DNA from: Bacilli bacterium
Lineage (GTDB): Bacteria; Bacillota; Bacilli; Paenibacillales; NBRC-103111
Assembly (NCBI GenBank): GCA_028287395.1
Contig: JAQBPR010000191.1
Coordinates: 1 to 64,000, forward strand
DNA: 64,000 nucleotides
Reading direction: 5' to 3'
A model generated the notes under the pieces. The model saw only the letters and a list, made by a program, of their open reading frames with translations. It searched no databases and was not told where the DNA came from. Below are positions 41,423-50,585 of the stretch, one piece after another (the stretch's first letter is position 1; each line of letters opens with the position of its first letter). A program made the translations under genes and the position numbers.

Positions 41423-43189
41423 ATGTTTAAATGGTTTGTAAAAATGAATTTGATTCAAAAATTAATTGTTTTTTTTATTTTTCTGATAGTTATGCCTATT
41501 TTACTTGTTGATTGGCTTGTTTCGGCAAAGGTAGCAACGATCTCTGAAGATCAAATGGGGAATACTTTATTTCAATTGGTCAAGACAAGTCATTTAACCT
41601 TGGATCGGGATATCACATCTATGGATGGTGTCACAGAGAAATTAATGATTGCGGATGCAACGCAAAAAATGTTTGATTTGACTCCCTTATCAGAATACGA
41701 GAGATTTCAATTATATAAATCGTTAGATTCCTTAATAGCTGCCTACTCCACAAATTACAATTTTTCAATTTTTATGCCCGAGCTTACAGAACGCTATCCA
41801 TTTGCGCCAACCTCCGAAGCACAGCAAAAGGGGGTGTTTTATGCGGCTAACATAGCAAATATGGCTTGGTTTCAAGATGCGATTGAGGCAAGAGGCAGTG
41901 GTATTACAAGGACCATTAATCAGCTTGGGTTTAATCCGACTCATCTAAAAACATTAGCTTATCTCCGGAAAATGAATAATATCTCAGGTTGGGATTCTTT
42001 AATTGGCGTTCTTGTTGTGACGGGTTTAGATTCTTTATTGGAGAAAGATTTGAATTCGCTTAAAATTCCGAAAGACAGTGTGATCGCGCTTGTGAATAAT
42101 AATAATGAAATATTGACCAGTGCGTCTCATCTTGAAATAGGGGCAAAATTCGAGCTTCCATCGCCAGTTTCAAATTCGTTGGAGGGCGTTTACACGGAGA
42201 AAGAAAAGGGAAGTTCTTGGTTATATGCATTCCACACAAGCTCAGTTAGCGATACAAAATTACTTTTTAAAATCCCTGTAAGTTCTATCATCGGCGAGCA
42301 TTTAGCAGTACGGCAATTGGTTAATTATTTAATGATTGCATACTTTTTGATTTTAATCGTTTTAAGTATTTATTTTTTCAGATATATTTTAAACCCATTA
42401 TCCAGACTTGCCAGATTTACTCGTGCCTATGAACCGGGAAGACCTTTAACGATTGAGTATCATTTGGATCGAAAAGATGAGATTGGTCTATTAAACAACG
42501 CATTCATTGATATGACTAAACGTTTAAATCAAACGATTCACGATAAATATGTCTTGGAATTAAAACAAAAAGAAGTGGAATTAACCATTCTTCATTCACA
42601 GATAAACCCTCATTTGCTTTACAACACACTTGAATCGATCTATTGGCGGACCACCATTGAAGGAAACTCGGAATCAGCCGAAATGATTCATGATCTTTCG
42701 ATGTTAATGCGTATTGGGTTGAGCCGCGGTAAAACACTCATTCAAATTTCAGAGGAACTTACCCACGTTGAGGCTTATTTAAGACTCCAATTAAAAAGAT
42801 ATAATTATTCCTTTAAAATAAATTGGGATATTGAAGAGGATGCTAAATCATTTTTGATTCCCAAAGTGGTCCTGCAGCCTTTAGCGGAAAATGCGATTAT
42901 TCATGGCATTCGCAATATGGAGCAAGAAGGGGAATTATGGATAATAATCAAAACTTTCGATGGTAAAGTTGAGATTGTCGTTGAAGATAACGGTTACAAA
43001 GCAGCTGATATGAGCAAATTAAACGCCATTTTGGATGGAAGTGAACGCAATACAGGCTACGGTATCCTAAATGTGAATAAAAGAATTAAACTTCATTTTG
43101 GCAATAGTTTTGGCTTAAGCTATGAAATAAGGCCTGAAGGTGGAACCAAAGCAATGATTATTATACCGGCCACAACGGAAGAAACTTAA
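41423..43189 (+). CDS. Sensor histidine kinase, YesM type
   Basis: 588 residues. Membrane segments near 11-33 and 296-320 flank an extracellular cache-like sensor; HAMP follows, then the His-kinase internal region ILHSQINPHLLYNTLESIYW (phosphorylated His near residue 396), and HATPase with VVLQPLAENAIIHGI and GYGILNVNKRI. It lacks a DHp of the EnvZ type, as normal in the YesM/LytS group. ATG 41423 is chosen over TTG 41399, with AGAAAGGG upstream. Forms a pair with the next gene. Confidence 0.88.
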   Translation: MFKWFVKMNLIQKLIVFFIFLIVMPILLVDWLVSAKVATISEDQMGNTLFQLVKTSHLTLDRDITSMDGVTEKLMIADATQKMFDLTPLSEYERFQLYKSLDSLIAAYSTNYNFSIFMPELTERYPFAPTSEAQQKGVFYAANIANMAWFQDAIEARGSGITRTINQLGFNPTHLKTLAYLRKMNNISGWDSLIGVLVVTGLDSLLEKDLNSLKIPKDSVIALVNNNNEILTSASHLEIGAKFELPSPVSNSLEGVYTEKEKGSSWLYAFHTSSVSDTKLLFKIPVSSIIGEHLAVRQLVNYLMIAYFLILIVLSIYFFRYILNPLSRLARFTRAYEPGRPLTIEYHLDRKDEIGLLNNAFIDMTKRLNQTIHDKYVLELKQKEVELTILHSQINPHLLYNTLESIYWRTTIEGNSESAEMIHDLSMLMRIGLSRGKTLIQISEELTHVEAYLRLQLKRYNYSFKINWDIEEDAKSFLIPKVVLQPLAENAIIHGIRNMEQEGELWIIIKTFDGKVEIVVEDNGYKAADMSKLNAILDGSERNTGYGILNVNKRIKLHFGNSFGLSYEIRPEGGTKAMIIIPATTEET

Positions 43190-43214
43190 TTATACTTAGA
43201 GTGGGGGAAGCAGA

Positions 43215-44624
43215 TTGTATAACATTTTGGTTGTAGATGATGAACCGATGATTTGTAAAGGTGTGGCTTCCATTCTGCTTAGTGCTGATATCGCGATTAC
43301 AGAAATATTTATTGCCCATAACGGATTTGAAGCGCTTGATTTTATTCGTTTGGAAAAGATAGATTTGATTTTAACCGATATTCAAATGGAGCAAATGAAT
43401 GGAATTGAATTAATTGAAACCATCTTTGTAGAAAATCCAGGTATCCCCATTATTGTTTTATCTGCACATGGGGAATTTGAATATGCGCAAAAAGCACTAA
43501 GGTTTGGGGTTAAGGAATATATCATAAAACCGGTCAATCCTCTAGAACTCATTCAAGTCACAAAAGCACTATTATTAGAACGAGAAACGCGATTACGTTC
43601 TTTAACGGATGCTACGTTTAATCATAAATTTTCTTTTGAAGACATGGCTACCAATAGAAACTATATCCTCAATGAATTGGTATCAGAAGGGATCAATGAA
43701 TCTGAAATCGATGAAATATTTACCTATTTAGGCTATCGTTTCGATGGACCTTATTATTGTATGTTAGTGATTAGACTCGATTTAACAAAAGCAGGACTAT
43801 TTGAAAATGATATTACATCTTTTCGTGACCGAAATCTTTTAAAATATGCCTCGCTGAATGTAATCGAGGAAACGTTAGAGAAATGGGAAAGCATTGTTTT
43901 TTATAGCAGCAGCAATACAATTTCTGTTGTTTTGCAGTTTTCAGAGGAAGAAATGAACAGCTCCACCCGTCTGAATCAACAAACTATGATCGCTCAGCTG
44001 CTGCATAATCATCTGTTAACCTTTATTAATATGAAAAGCGTCATCGGCATCAGCCGCATTAAAGCGGGAATAAAGAGCTGGTTGGAAATTTATCAAGAAG
44101 CAACTGAAGCGATCCGTTGGAGCGAAATTCATCAAGATCATAACGTTTTCTATATTGAAGATTTCGGAAAACATGGAGAAGCTCCCTTGAAATGGGGTGG
44201 CCGCAATGCCGAACCTATTATAGAAACGCCCGTAAATCAGAGATTGCAAAGTATTGGCCATGTCATATCTAAATTAGATGATATGATAGCTAGCCAAATT
44301 GATGAGGATAACAATGGCTTTATTCATAGCACCATACAGTACATAGAGAAAAATTTTCGGCAAAAAGGATTGAAATTACAAGATATTGCCGATTCTGTAT
44401 ATCTCAGTCCCAATTATTTGAGTTATTTGTTTAAAAAGATCGTAGGAATCAATCTTTGGGATTACGTGACCAAGCTAAGAATGGAAGAAGGGAAACGGCT
44501 CATTCTGACAACAGATAAACGCAGATATGAGATTTCCGATGAGATTGGTTATGAATCTCCGGAGCATTTCAGTAAAATTTTTAAAAAGCACTTTGGGATC
44601 AATCCATCTGAAATTAAAAACTAA
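43215..44624 (+). CDS. AraC-type response regulator, YesN type
   Basis: 469 residues. Receiver domain (VVDDEPMICKGVASIL, phosphorylated Asp in LILTDIQM near residue 55, KPVNP), a central domain of about 220 residues, and a C-terminal AraC helix-turn-helix pair: LKLQDIADSVYLSPNYLSYLFKKIVGINLWDYVTKLRMEEGKRLI and YEISDEIGYESPEHFSKIFKKHFGINPSE. TTG 43215 start. AraC proteins bind two half-sites about 21 bp apart, which is what lies before the chemoreceptor and the solute-binding protein genes. Confidence 0.88.
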   Translation: MYNILVVDDEPMICKGVASILLSADIAITEIFIAHNGFEALDFIRLEKIDLILTDIQMEQMNGIELIETIFVENPGIPIIVLSAHGEFEYAQKALRFGVKEYIIKPVNPLELIQVTKALLLERETRLRSLTDATFNHKFSFEDMATNRNYILNELVSEGINESEIDEIFTYLGYRFDGPYYCMLVIRLDLTKAGLFENDITSFRDRNLLKYASLNVIEETLEKWESIVFYSSSNTISVVLQFSEEEMNSSTRLNQQTMIAQLLHNHLLTFINMKSVIGISRIKAGIKSWLEIYQEATEAIRWSEIHQDHNVFYIEDFGKHGEAPLKWGGRNAEPIIETPVNQRLQSIGHVISKLDDMIASQIDEDNNGFIHSTIQYIEKNFRQKGLKLQDIADSVYLSPNYLSYLFKKIVGINLWDYVTKLRMEEGKRLILTTDKRRYEISDEIGYESPEHFSKIFKKHFGINPSEIKN

Positions 44625-44649
44625 CGTAACGAAATATATAATAATTAAA

Positions 44650-44703
44650 CACATGCTTATCATAATATCGCACATCGTAATACAATCGGATGGCTTTTAT
44701 AAT
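44650..44703 (+). promoter_or_regulatory. CACAT direct-repeat operator and promoter of the solute-binding protein gene
   Basis: CACATGC (44650) and CACATCG (44671) are 21 bp apart, with TATAAT at 44698-44703, 27 bp after the second half-site: the same geometry as at 39023. Outside the half-sites the two elements still agree almost base for base over about 30 bp. Confidence 0.72.
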
Positions 44704-44744
44704 AAAAATGTAGCAAATTTTTATAAATTGAGAGGGGAAAGAAC

Positions 44745-46196
44745 ATGAGAAACGTAAAAGTAAAAGGCTTAATCGTAAGTTTTCTCGCATTGAGTGTTGT
44801 ACTGGCAGGTTGTGGAAGTACAGCCAAGACGGGTACGTCTACAGATTCACCATCAGCAACACCAGCAGGAACAACGGCGGCAACAACCGCAGCAACACCG
44901 GTACCGGTACCAGCAGCGAAAGTAAGTATTGAATATTATACTTACCCAGCAGATCAAACCGAAAATAATAAGACGCTTGATGCTACTGCCGCAAGATTTA
45001 TGGCGAAGTATCCAAATGTTACGATGTCAAATAAAAACAATTGGCAATATAGAAATGATGAAATTGCAGTCAAGATGGCGGCAAATAGTGCGCCAACCGA
45101 ATTTACCACTTGGGCTACAGAAGGCAAATTATTGTCAGACCGCAAATGGATTGCTGATCTAACCGATTATTTAGCTGCTTGGCCAAACACTAAAGATTTA
45201 AATCAAACGGCTTTGAAACCGTTTGTTATCGGTGGAAAAACATATGCAGTTCCGATTGATGCGTATTCAATGACAATCACGGTTAATAAAAAGCTTTTTG
45301 CAGCTAAAGGAGTTGCATTGCCGCCATTGGATTGGACCTGGGATGATTTCACGGCAGCAGCGAAAGCAGTTAATGATCCAGCCAATAATGTTGCAGGATT
45401 TATCCCAATGGGTAAAGGAAGCGAAGCAGGATGGAACTGGACGAACTTCTTATATGCAGCAGGTGGAGATGTAGAAACCGTTGCGGATGGTAAAGTTACC
45501 GCAATATTTAACTCAGACGCAGGCGTTAAAGCAATGACATTGTATAAAAATTTAAATGATGCCGGCGTTCTTCCGAAAAACTGGGCATTAAATTATACTG
45601 ATGCACTGAATTGGTTCAACCAAGGTCGTGGCGCGATGGTTATGTGTGGAAGTGGTAATGCTCTGAATGGTGCGATTAACCAAGGTGGAATTAAAGCAGA
45701 TGATTTAGCCATCTATCCGATTCCGTCCATGACTAAAGGTGGAAAACATACTGGAGTACTCGGCGGAAATTATAAGGCTGTCAATGGAATGGCAACCAAA
45801 GATCAACAACAAGCAGCATTCAATTGGGTTACAAACGAATATTTTACAGACACGTATATTGATTCAATCTCCAAACAAATTGATGCACAGAAAGCTGACG
45901 GTAATAAAACATATGTTCCACAGTTGATTAACTATTGGGATGATAACTCGGAATATGGAAAAAAAGTGCAAGCGATGTTTGCTAAGCATGACAATGTATA
46001 TAAATATGCACCTGAATTAAGTGCTTTATTGGATGGAAAAACAGAAGCGACTTATGAGACACAAGCTTATTACGCTGAAGTAGCCAATGTAATTCAAAAA
46101 GTATTTACAACTAAAGGTGTAGATGTGAAAAAACTTTTGGATGATGCAGCGGCTAAAGTACAAAAAGATAAATTCGATAAAGTTAAGATTAATTAA
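44745..46196 (+). CDS. Sugar ABC transporter substrate-binding lipoprotein
   Basis: 483 residues, lipoprotein signal FLALSVVLAGC with a Thr/Ala/Pro-rich linker of about 40 residues. The mature part reads as a family 1 carbohydrate-binding protein: ARFMAKYPNVTMS, YAVPIDAYSMTITVNKKLFAAKGVALPPLDWTWDDFTAAAKAVN, NFLYAAGGDV and the C-terminal YAEVANVIQKVF. It feeds the two following permeases. An intergenic hairpin should make its mRNA more abundant than theirs. Confidence 0.9.
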   Translation: MRNVKVKGLIVSFLALSVVLAGCGSTAKTGTSTDSPSATPAGTTAATTAATPVPVPAAKVSIEYYTYPADQTENNKTLDATAARFMAKYPNVTMSNKNNWQYRNDEIAVKMAANSAPTEFTTWATEGKLLSDRKWIADLTDYLAAWPNTKDLNQTALKPFVIGGKTYAVPIDAYSMTITVNKKLFAAKGVALPPLDWTWDDFTAAAKAVNDPANNVAGFIPMGKGSEAGWNWTNFLYAAGGDVETVADGKVTAIFNSDAGVKAMTLYKNLNDAGVLPKNWALNYTDALNWFNQGRGAMVMCGSGNALNGAINQGGIKADDLAIYPIPSMTKGGKHTGVLGGNYKAVNGMATKDQQQAAFNWVTNEYFTDTYIDSISKQIDAQKADGNKTYVPQLINYWDDNSEYGKKVQAMFAKHDNVYKYAPELSALLDGKTEATYETQAYYAEVANVIQKVFTTKGVDVKKLLDDAAAKVQKDKFDKVKIN

Positions 46197-46216
46197 TAAT
46201 CCTAGTAATCTGTTGA

Positions 46217-46260
46217 TAGACCCGGGTCTATGCTGAATCCAGTATTAGGCCCGGTTTCTT
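46217..46260 (+). terminator. Intercistronic terminator/attenuator between binding protein and permeases
   Basis: Stem CCGGGTCTA (46222-46230)/TAGGCCCGG (46246-46254) followed by TTTCTTTAT. It overlaps a perfect 14-bp palindrome TAGACCCGGGTCTA (46217-46230), an alternative local fold. Partial termination here is a common way of keeping binding protein in excess. Confidence 0.7.
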
Positions 46261-46315
46261 TATAAAAAGTACGAATAGTTGTATTTTAAAAAGACATAGT
46301 GGGGAGTGGAAATCC

Positions 46316-47218
46316 ATGGAGGTACAGCTCACACCTCGAATTGTTAAACCAGGTTTATTAAGGAAAATGCGTTGGTATTACTTGGGTCTGCTGTTTTTAA
46401 TTCCAGAAATAGTCATCTTTTTTATATTTTTATGGCTTCCGATTTTTAAAGGAATCAGATATAGTTTTTTTTATATTAATTTTGTTGATAAAGATGCTTT
46501 TGTTGGGTTACAGAACTATATTGATGTGATAAGCAACGAGAATTTTGTGAAAGCGATAACAAATACATTGCAATATATGTCATTAACAGTAGTGTTAGGA
46601 TTTTGGGTTCCCATTGTTATGGCTATTTGCGTTTCTGAATTAAAGTGGTTTCAAGGACCAGCCCGAGTGATCGGTTATTTGCCAAGTATCATTCCTGCAA
46701 TTGTGCTTTATGGGATGTGGCTGTGGTTTTATGATACTGCAGGTCCAATTAATTCCTTTTTAAAATCTTTAGGCATATCGGGCATTGACTTTTTTAGCAA
46801 GAAAATGTCGATGGTTTCTCTTGTCTTTTTGGATACATGGCAAAATTTCGGGAGCGCTACCTTAATATATATTGCCGGACTTACCACTATTCCTAAGGAT
46901 TTGTATGAAGCAGCAGAATTAGACGGTGCTGGTGTGTGGAATCGCATTCGCTATATCACGCTTCCCAGTATAAAAAATTTAATTTTACTGCTGCTTTTGC
47001 TGCAATTAATTGCCACTTCCCAAAGCTTCCAGCCGCAATTGGTGATGTTTGGCGGTGGGCCGGATAACGCTACATTAACTTACCTTTTAATGACTACCCG
47101 GATGGCATTTAACGATGCGGATTTCGGAAAAGCCAGTGCTATGGGCTCTATGATGTTTATAGTCTTGGTTCTCGTCTCACTGATCACCATAAAATTCCGT
47201 AGAGGTGAGGCATCATGA
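46316..47218 (+). CDS. Sugar ABC transporter permease (MalF/UgpA type)
   Basis: 300 residues, six membrane segments. The EAA loop is EAAELDGAGVWNRIRYITLPSIKNL near residue 200. N-terminus has a long first helix (LLFLIPEIVIFFIFLWLPIFKG). Overlaps the next permease by four bases (ATGA). No ATPase gene follows, so it likely uses a shared MsmK/MsmX-type ATPase from elsewhere. Confidence 0.88.
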   Translation: MEVQLTPRIVKPGLLRKMRWYYLGLLFLIPEIVIFFIFLWLPIFKGIRYSFFYINFVDKDAFVGLQNYIDVISNENFVKAITNTLQYMSLTVVLGFWVPIVMAICVSELKWFQGPARVIGYLPSIIPAIVLYGMWLWFYDTAGPINSFLKSLGISGIDFFSKKMSMVSLVFLDTWQNFGSATLIYIAGLTTIPKDLYEAAELDGAGVWNRIRYITLPSIKNLILLLLLLQLIATSQSFQPQLVMFGGGPDNATLTYLLMTTRMAFNDADFGKASAMGSMMFIVLVLVSLITIKFRRGEAS

Positions 47219-48090
47219 AATCAACCGTGGATCGTGCTATAATGTCCCGCTATGATTTTCGGAAATTTAGTGTTAAGGTGATTTACTCCTTAATGGTTTT
47301 GGTCATAATCCTCGTCTCCATTTCGATGCTCTATCCTTTTGTGACCACCTTCTTAGGCTCGCTAAAAACGAAAGAAGAATTTTTTTCCTTTCCTCCGAAA
47401 TTTTTTCCGCAACATTTTTTATGGAAGAACTACGGAGAATCCTTGAAGTATCTGGACATTCCGGTTTATTTTAAAAATACGCTGTTCATTTTTATAGGGA
47501 ATGTATTCTTTTCAATAATTTTCATAGGAATGGCGGCTTTTAGTTTGTCCCACTTGAAATTGCCGATGAAAAAATGGATTACGTTCTATTTTCTTTCCAC
47601 ATTATTGATTCCACCTGCAACGTATATTATTCCTAATTTTTTAAACCTCAAAAGCTTAGGTTTGATTAATACGTATTGGGCATTTTGGCTGCCTGCAGGA
47701 GCCAATGCATTCTTTTTATTGTTATTGAAAAACTTTTTTGATGGCATCCACAAGGAGCTTTTTGAAGCGGCCAGAATTGATGGTTCTTCGGAATTAAGGT
47801 GTTTTTTTGGCATAGCAGTCCCATTATCTATCCCGATTATAATTACACTTATTTTACTGTCATTCGCAGCAACATGGAATGATTTTTACTGGTCCTCATT
47901 AGTGATGAGAGGGGACAATCTTCCACTAGCCGCTGCAATTTATACTAAAGTCATTGGTGTGGGTTCGACCATAACGTGGAATATACGTTTTGCTATCCTT
48001 ACTATGACATTGTTCCCGCCACTTCTTGTTTTTTTCTTCTTTTCAAGATACATTATTAGTGGATTAAGTGTTGGAGCTGTTAAAGGGTGA
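47215..48090 (+). CDS. Sugar ABC transporter permease (MalG/UgpE type)
   Basis: 291 residues, six membrane segments. EAARIDGSSELRCFFGIAVPLSIP near residue 180 is the EAA loop, with a Cys-Phe-Phe where RxFF is usual. Pairs with the preceding permease to form the channel. A perfect hairpin follows 29 bp after the stop. Confidence 0.88.
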   Translation: MKSTVDRAIMSRYDFRKFSVKVIYSLMVLVIILVSISMLYPFVTTFLGSLKTKEEFFSFPPKFFPQHFLWKNYGESLKYLDIPVYFKNTLFIFIGNVFFSIIFIGMAAFSLSHLKLPMKKWITFYFLSTLLIPPATYIIPNFLNLKSLGLINTYWAFWLPAGANAFFLLLLKNFFDGIHKELFEAARIDGSSELRCFFGIAVPLSIPIIITLILLSFAATWNDFYWSSLVMRGDNLPLAAAIYTKVIGVGSTITWNIRFAILTMTLFPPLLVFFFFSRYIISGLSVGAVKG

Positions 48091-48119
48091 TTTTCATCAT
48101 ACTTTTGGATATAGGAGTA

Positions 48120-48146
48120 CTGCCCCTCGTGCATCACGAGGGGCAG
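48120..48146. repeat. Perfect 12-bp hairpin without T-run
   Basis: CTGCCCCTCGTG-CAT-CACGAGGGGCAG lies 29 bp after the permease stop. No T-run follows on either strand, so it may protect or process the mRNA rather than terminate it. Confidence 0.65.
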
Positions 48147-48188
48147 AATTCGTAAATACATTAAAGATCAGAAAGGATGCTGCCTGTA

Positions 48189-49259
48189 ATGAATAATGAT
48201 TTTTTTAGGAATTCCTATTATACTCTCAATGGAAATAGGGATCCCTTTTTCGATCATCCCAATTGTTTTAGTAAAAATTTATACCTTGTATTGAAAAATA
48301 GATTTCACGAAAGCTTTGATCCTTATCATTTTTTTGTAGAAGACATAACACAGGTTGCCATATTGAAAGCAGACAATAGAATTCTTTTTGAAGATGTTAC
48401 TTATAGTCAGCCTGATAATATCCCGTGCAATCGGTATGAGCTTCATTCGGATAGTAAAGCATCTTCTCTAGTTACAGATTTACTGGATGACGGCTGCATG
48501 GTACTTGTTCATTCGGTGTTTGAAAAATTGCCGATCTTTACATTTTATGATCCTGGTTTCGACTCGGATAAATGGACACCCGCACACGTTATACTTATTG
48601 TCGGGCATGATAATGACTATTTTTATTATGTGGATGAGCCAAGGCTGCTTAATCATCACCACAAGGTTTGTTTAGAAAACGGGGATGTTGGGTATATCGA
48701 GAAAAAAGTGATGGAGAGTATTTTCTCCGAACACATCGTCTGTCATACGATAAAGCCTACCGATTTAGAGACCTTGATTGAATCACGTAAATCGAAAGAA
48801 TTTGCCCCTATCCAAGCATCTATTGCAAACTACAACAAAAGCAGCTGCATTTTCAATGAACAAGCAGGATGTACGGGTCTAGACCGATTAGAAAATAATG
48901 CAATAGTATATTTTGGTCGGGAAGCCATTCAGAAAACGATCCAATTATGTTTAGATCCTACGCATACATATGCTATAGAAAACTTTTCCTTTTGGTCGGA
49001 TCAAGATTTGCTCAGAAGAGGGATAGGCAGAAGGAAAATACTAAAAGACAGTTTATTGCGATATACCCATGATAGCGAAATTATCGAAAATATAGATCAA
49101 AGTATATTTAGTTGGCTAAACATACGAAATAATCTAATAAAAAGGAAATACAAGAAAAAAACTGATTTAGATGTGGACATGATCCCATATTTTGAAGCTG
49201 CTCTTCAGTTGGAAGATCGTTTGCAAGATAACCTTAGTTTATTGCTATCATCCCTCTAA
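48189..49259 (+). CDS. Papain-like (BtrH/C39-type) protein of unknown function
   Basis: 356 residues, no signal peptide or membrane segment. The front half reads like the BtrH N-terminal/C39-peptidase-like fold: DHPNCFSKNLYLVLKNRF supplies a possible catalytic Cys near residue 24, and PAHVILIVGHDNDYFYYVDEP near residue 134 a His and Asp. The back half is helical. Relatives act as peptidases or acyltransferases, often in biosynthetic clusters. ATG 48189 is chosen, AGAAAGGA upstream. Its stop lies two bases from that of the NarL-type regulator opposite. Confidence 0.6.
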   Translation: MNNDFFRNSYYTLNGNRDPFFDHPNCFSKNLYLVLKNRFHESFDPYHFFVEDITQVAILKADNRILFEDVTYSQPDNIPCNRYELHSDSKASSLVTDLLDDGCMVLVHSVFEKLPIFTFYDPGFDSDKWTPAHVILIVGHDNDYFYYVDEPRLLNHHHKVCLENGDVGYIEKKVMESIFSEHIVCHTIKPTDLETLIESRKSKEFAPIQASIANYNKSSCIFNEQAGCTGLDRLENNAIVYFGREAIQKTIQLCLDPTHTYAIENFSFWSDQDLLRRGIGRRKILKDSLLRYTHDSEIIENIDQSIFSWLNIRNNLIKRKYKKKTDLDVDMIPYFEAALQLEDRLQDNLSLLLSSL

Positions 49260-49260
49260 G

Positions 49261-49899
49261 TTAAACCAATTCGTTTTTAATCGCATAAATAACCAATTGA
49301 ACACGATCTCTAAGCTTTAATTTTTTAAAAAGACCCGAAATAGTGTTCTTTACAGTTCCTTCCGACATATAAAGTATTTTTGCTATTTCTCTGTTTTCTT
49401 TTCCCGCAACAATATGACGAATAATATTTATTTCTCTCTCCATGATGACAACATCCAAGTGGCTCTGAGGTATTTTACCATTCAAATGGATATACTCGGA
49501 TACGCTGTGAAAAGCATCTTTATGCATCACATTAAGCCCTAGAGCAACTGTTTTTACCGTCATAATCAATTCTTCAGGATGGATATCTTTTAACATATAC
49601 CCATCTGCTCCGCAATTCATCGCTTTGATAATATTCGCTGAATCTTTGCTGCCCGTTAAAATAATCAACTTGATTGAACTAAATTTATTTTTAATAAGTG
49701 CAGCTCCTAAAGTTCCATCACGAACAGACATGATAATATCCATTAATATCACATCCGGATGTAATTCCTTACATAATTCTAATGCCTCCTCTACGTTAGC
49801 CGCATAACCTACGACTTTAATTTCTTCATCGCCTTCAAGGATAAGTTTGATGCCTGCATTCATAATTTTTTGGTCATCGGCCAACACCACTTTAATCAT
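49261..49899 (-). CDS. NarL/LuxR-family response regulator
   Basis: 212 residues. Receiver: VVLADDQKIMNAGIKLIL, phosphorylated Asp in DVILMDIIM near residue 54, TGS and K in YMLKDIHPEE. LuxR helix-turn-helix at the C-terminus: EREINIIRHIVAGKENREIAKILYMSEGTVKNTISGLFKKLKLRDRVQLVIYA. No histidine kinase is adjacent, so it is an orphan here. ATG 49899 has GGAGG in front. Confidence 0.88.
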   Translation of the reverse strand: MIKVVLADDQKIMNAGIKLILEGDEEIKVVGYAANVEEALELCKELHPDVILMDIIMSVRDGTLGAALIKNKFSSIKLIILTGSKDSANIIKAMNCGADGYMLKDIHPEELIMTVKTVALGLNVMHKDAFHSVSEYIHLNGKIPQSHLDVVIMEREINIIRHIVAGKENREIAKILYMSEGTVKNTISGLFKKLKLRDRVQLVIYAIKNELV

Positions 49900-49932
49900 A
49901 AATTCCTCCGAATTATTCATTCATGCGCTGGT

Positions 49933-50568
49933 TTACTGTATCATCTCAAATAAACCATTAATCACCCTATCGGCTTTTTGCAATGTTTCTTTCTTTCCAA
50001 TCCCGATAACTCTCATACCCGCGAGCTTACCTGCCTCTACGCCTGCTTCAGCATCTTCAAAGACAATACAATCCTCTGGCTGGAGTTCGATTCCTTTGGC
50101 GCCCAGTAAGAAAACCTCTGGATCAGGCTTGGCTTTGCTTGTCTGATTCCCATCAATGATCACATCAAATAGCTTGCTTATTTTTAAGTTTTCCAAAATC
50201 ATCGGCGCATTTTTACTTGCAGAACCCAGGGCAATTTTGATGCCATTGTTCCTTAAGTGAATTAAGTATTCTTTAGCGCCGGGTAAAATTTCGGATTCAT
50301 CCATATGCTTGATATACTCGACATACCAATTGTTTTTTTTCTCCGCAAAAGCAAGCTTTTTCGCTTCGCTTAATTCCAGCTTGCCAATGTCGAGCAATAT
50401 TTCCAAGGAACGTGTTCTACTAACGCCCTTTAACCTTTCATTATGCTCCTCAGTAAATTCAAATCCTAACTCCTGTGCCAGTCTTGCCCATGCAAGATAA
50501 TGATATTTGGCAGTATCCACGATAACGCCATCCAAATCAAAGATAGCTCCTTTAAAGCTTCCAATCAT
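49933..50568 (-). CDS. pgmB: Beta-phosphoglucomutase PgmB
   Basis: 211 residues of the HAD superfamily. FDLDGVIVDTAKYHYLAW carries the nucleophile Asp (near 10) and acid/base Asp (near 12) and the H-x3-W of beta-phosphoglucomutase, with cap residues KGVSRTRSLEIL, LGSASKNAP and IVFEDAEAGVEAGK. Converts beta-glucose 1-phosphate, the phosphorolysis product of GH65 enzymes, into glucose 6-phosphate. RBS AGGAGGAATT. It is downstream of the two GH65 genes with the repeat between. Confidence 0.92.
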   Translation of the reverse strand: MIGSFKGAIFDLDGVIVDTAKYHYLAWARLAQELGFEFTEEHNERLKGVSRTRSLEILLDIGKLELSEAKKLAFAEKKNNWYVEYIKHMDESEILPGAKEYLIHLRNNGIKIALGSASKNAPMILENLKISKLFDVIIDGNQTSKAKPDPEVFLLGAKGIELQPEDCIVFEDAEAGVEAGKLAGMRVIGIGKKETLQKADRVINGLFEMIQ

Positions 50569-50585
50569 CCGAATTCCTCCTAATT

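Noticed and set aside
48189..49259. Part of an antibiotic biosynthesis cluster because of the BtrH resemblance
   Set aside because: No NRPS, PKS, carrier protein or other biosynthetic gene is in the neighbourhood.
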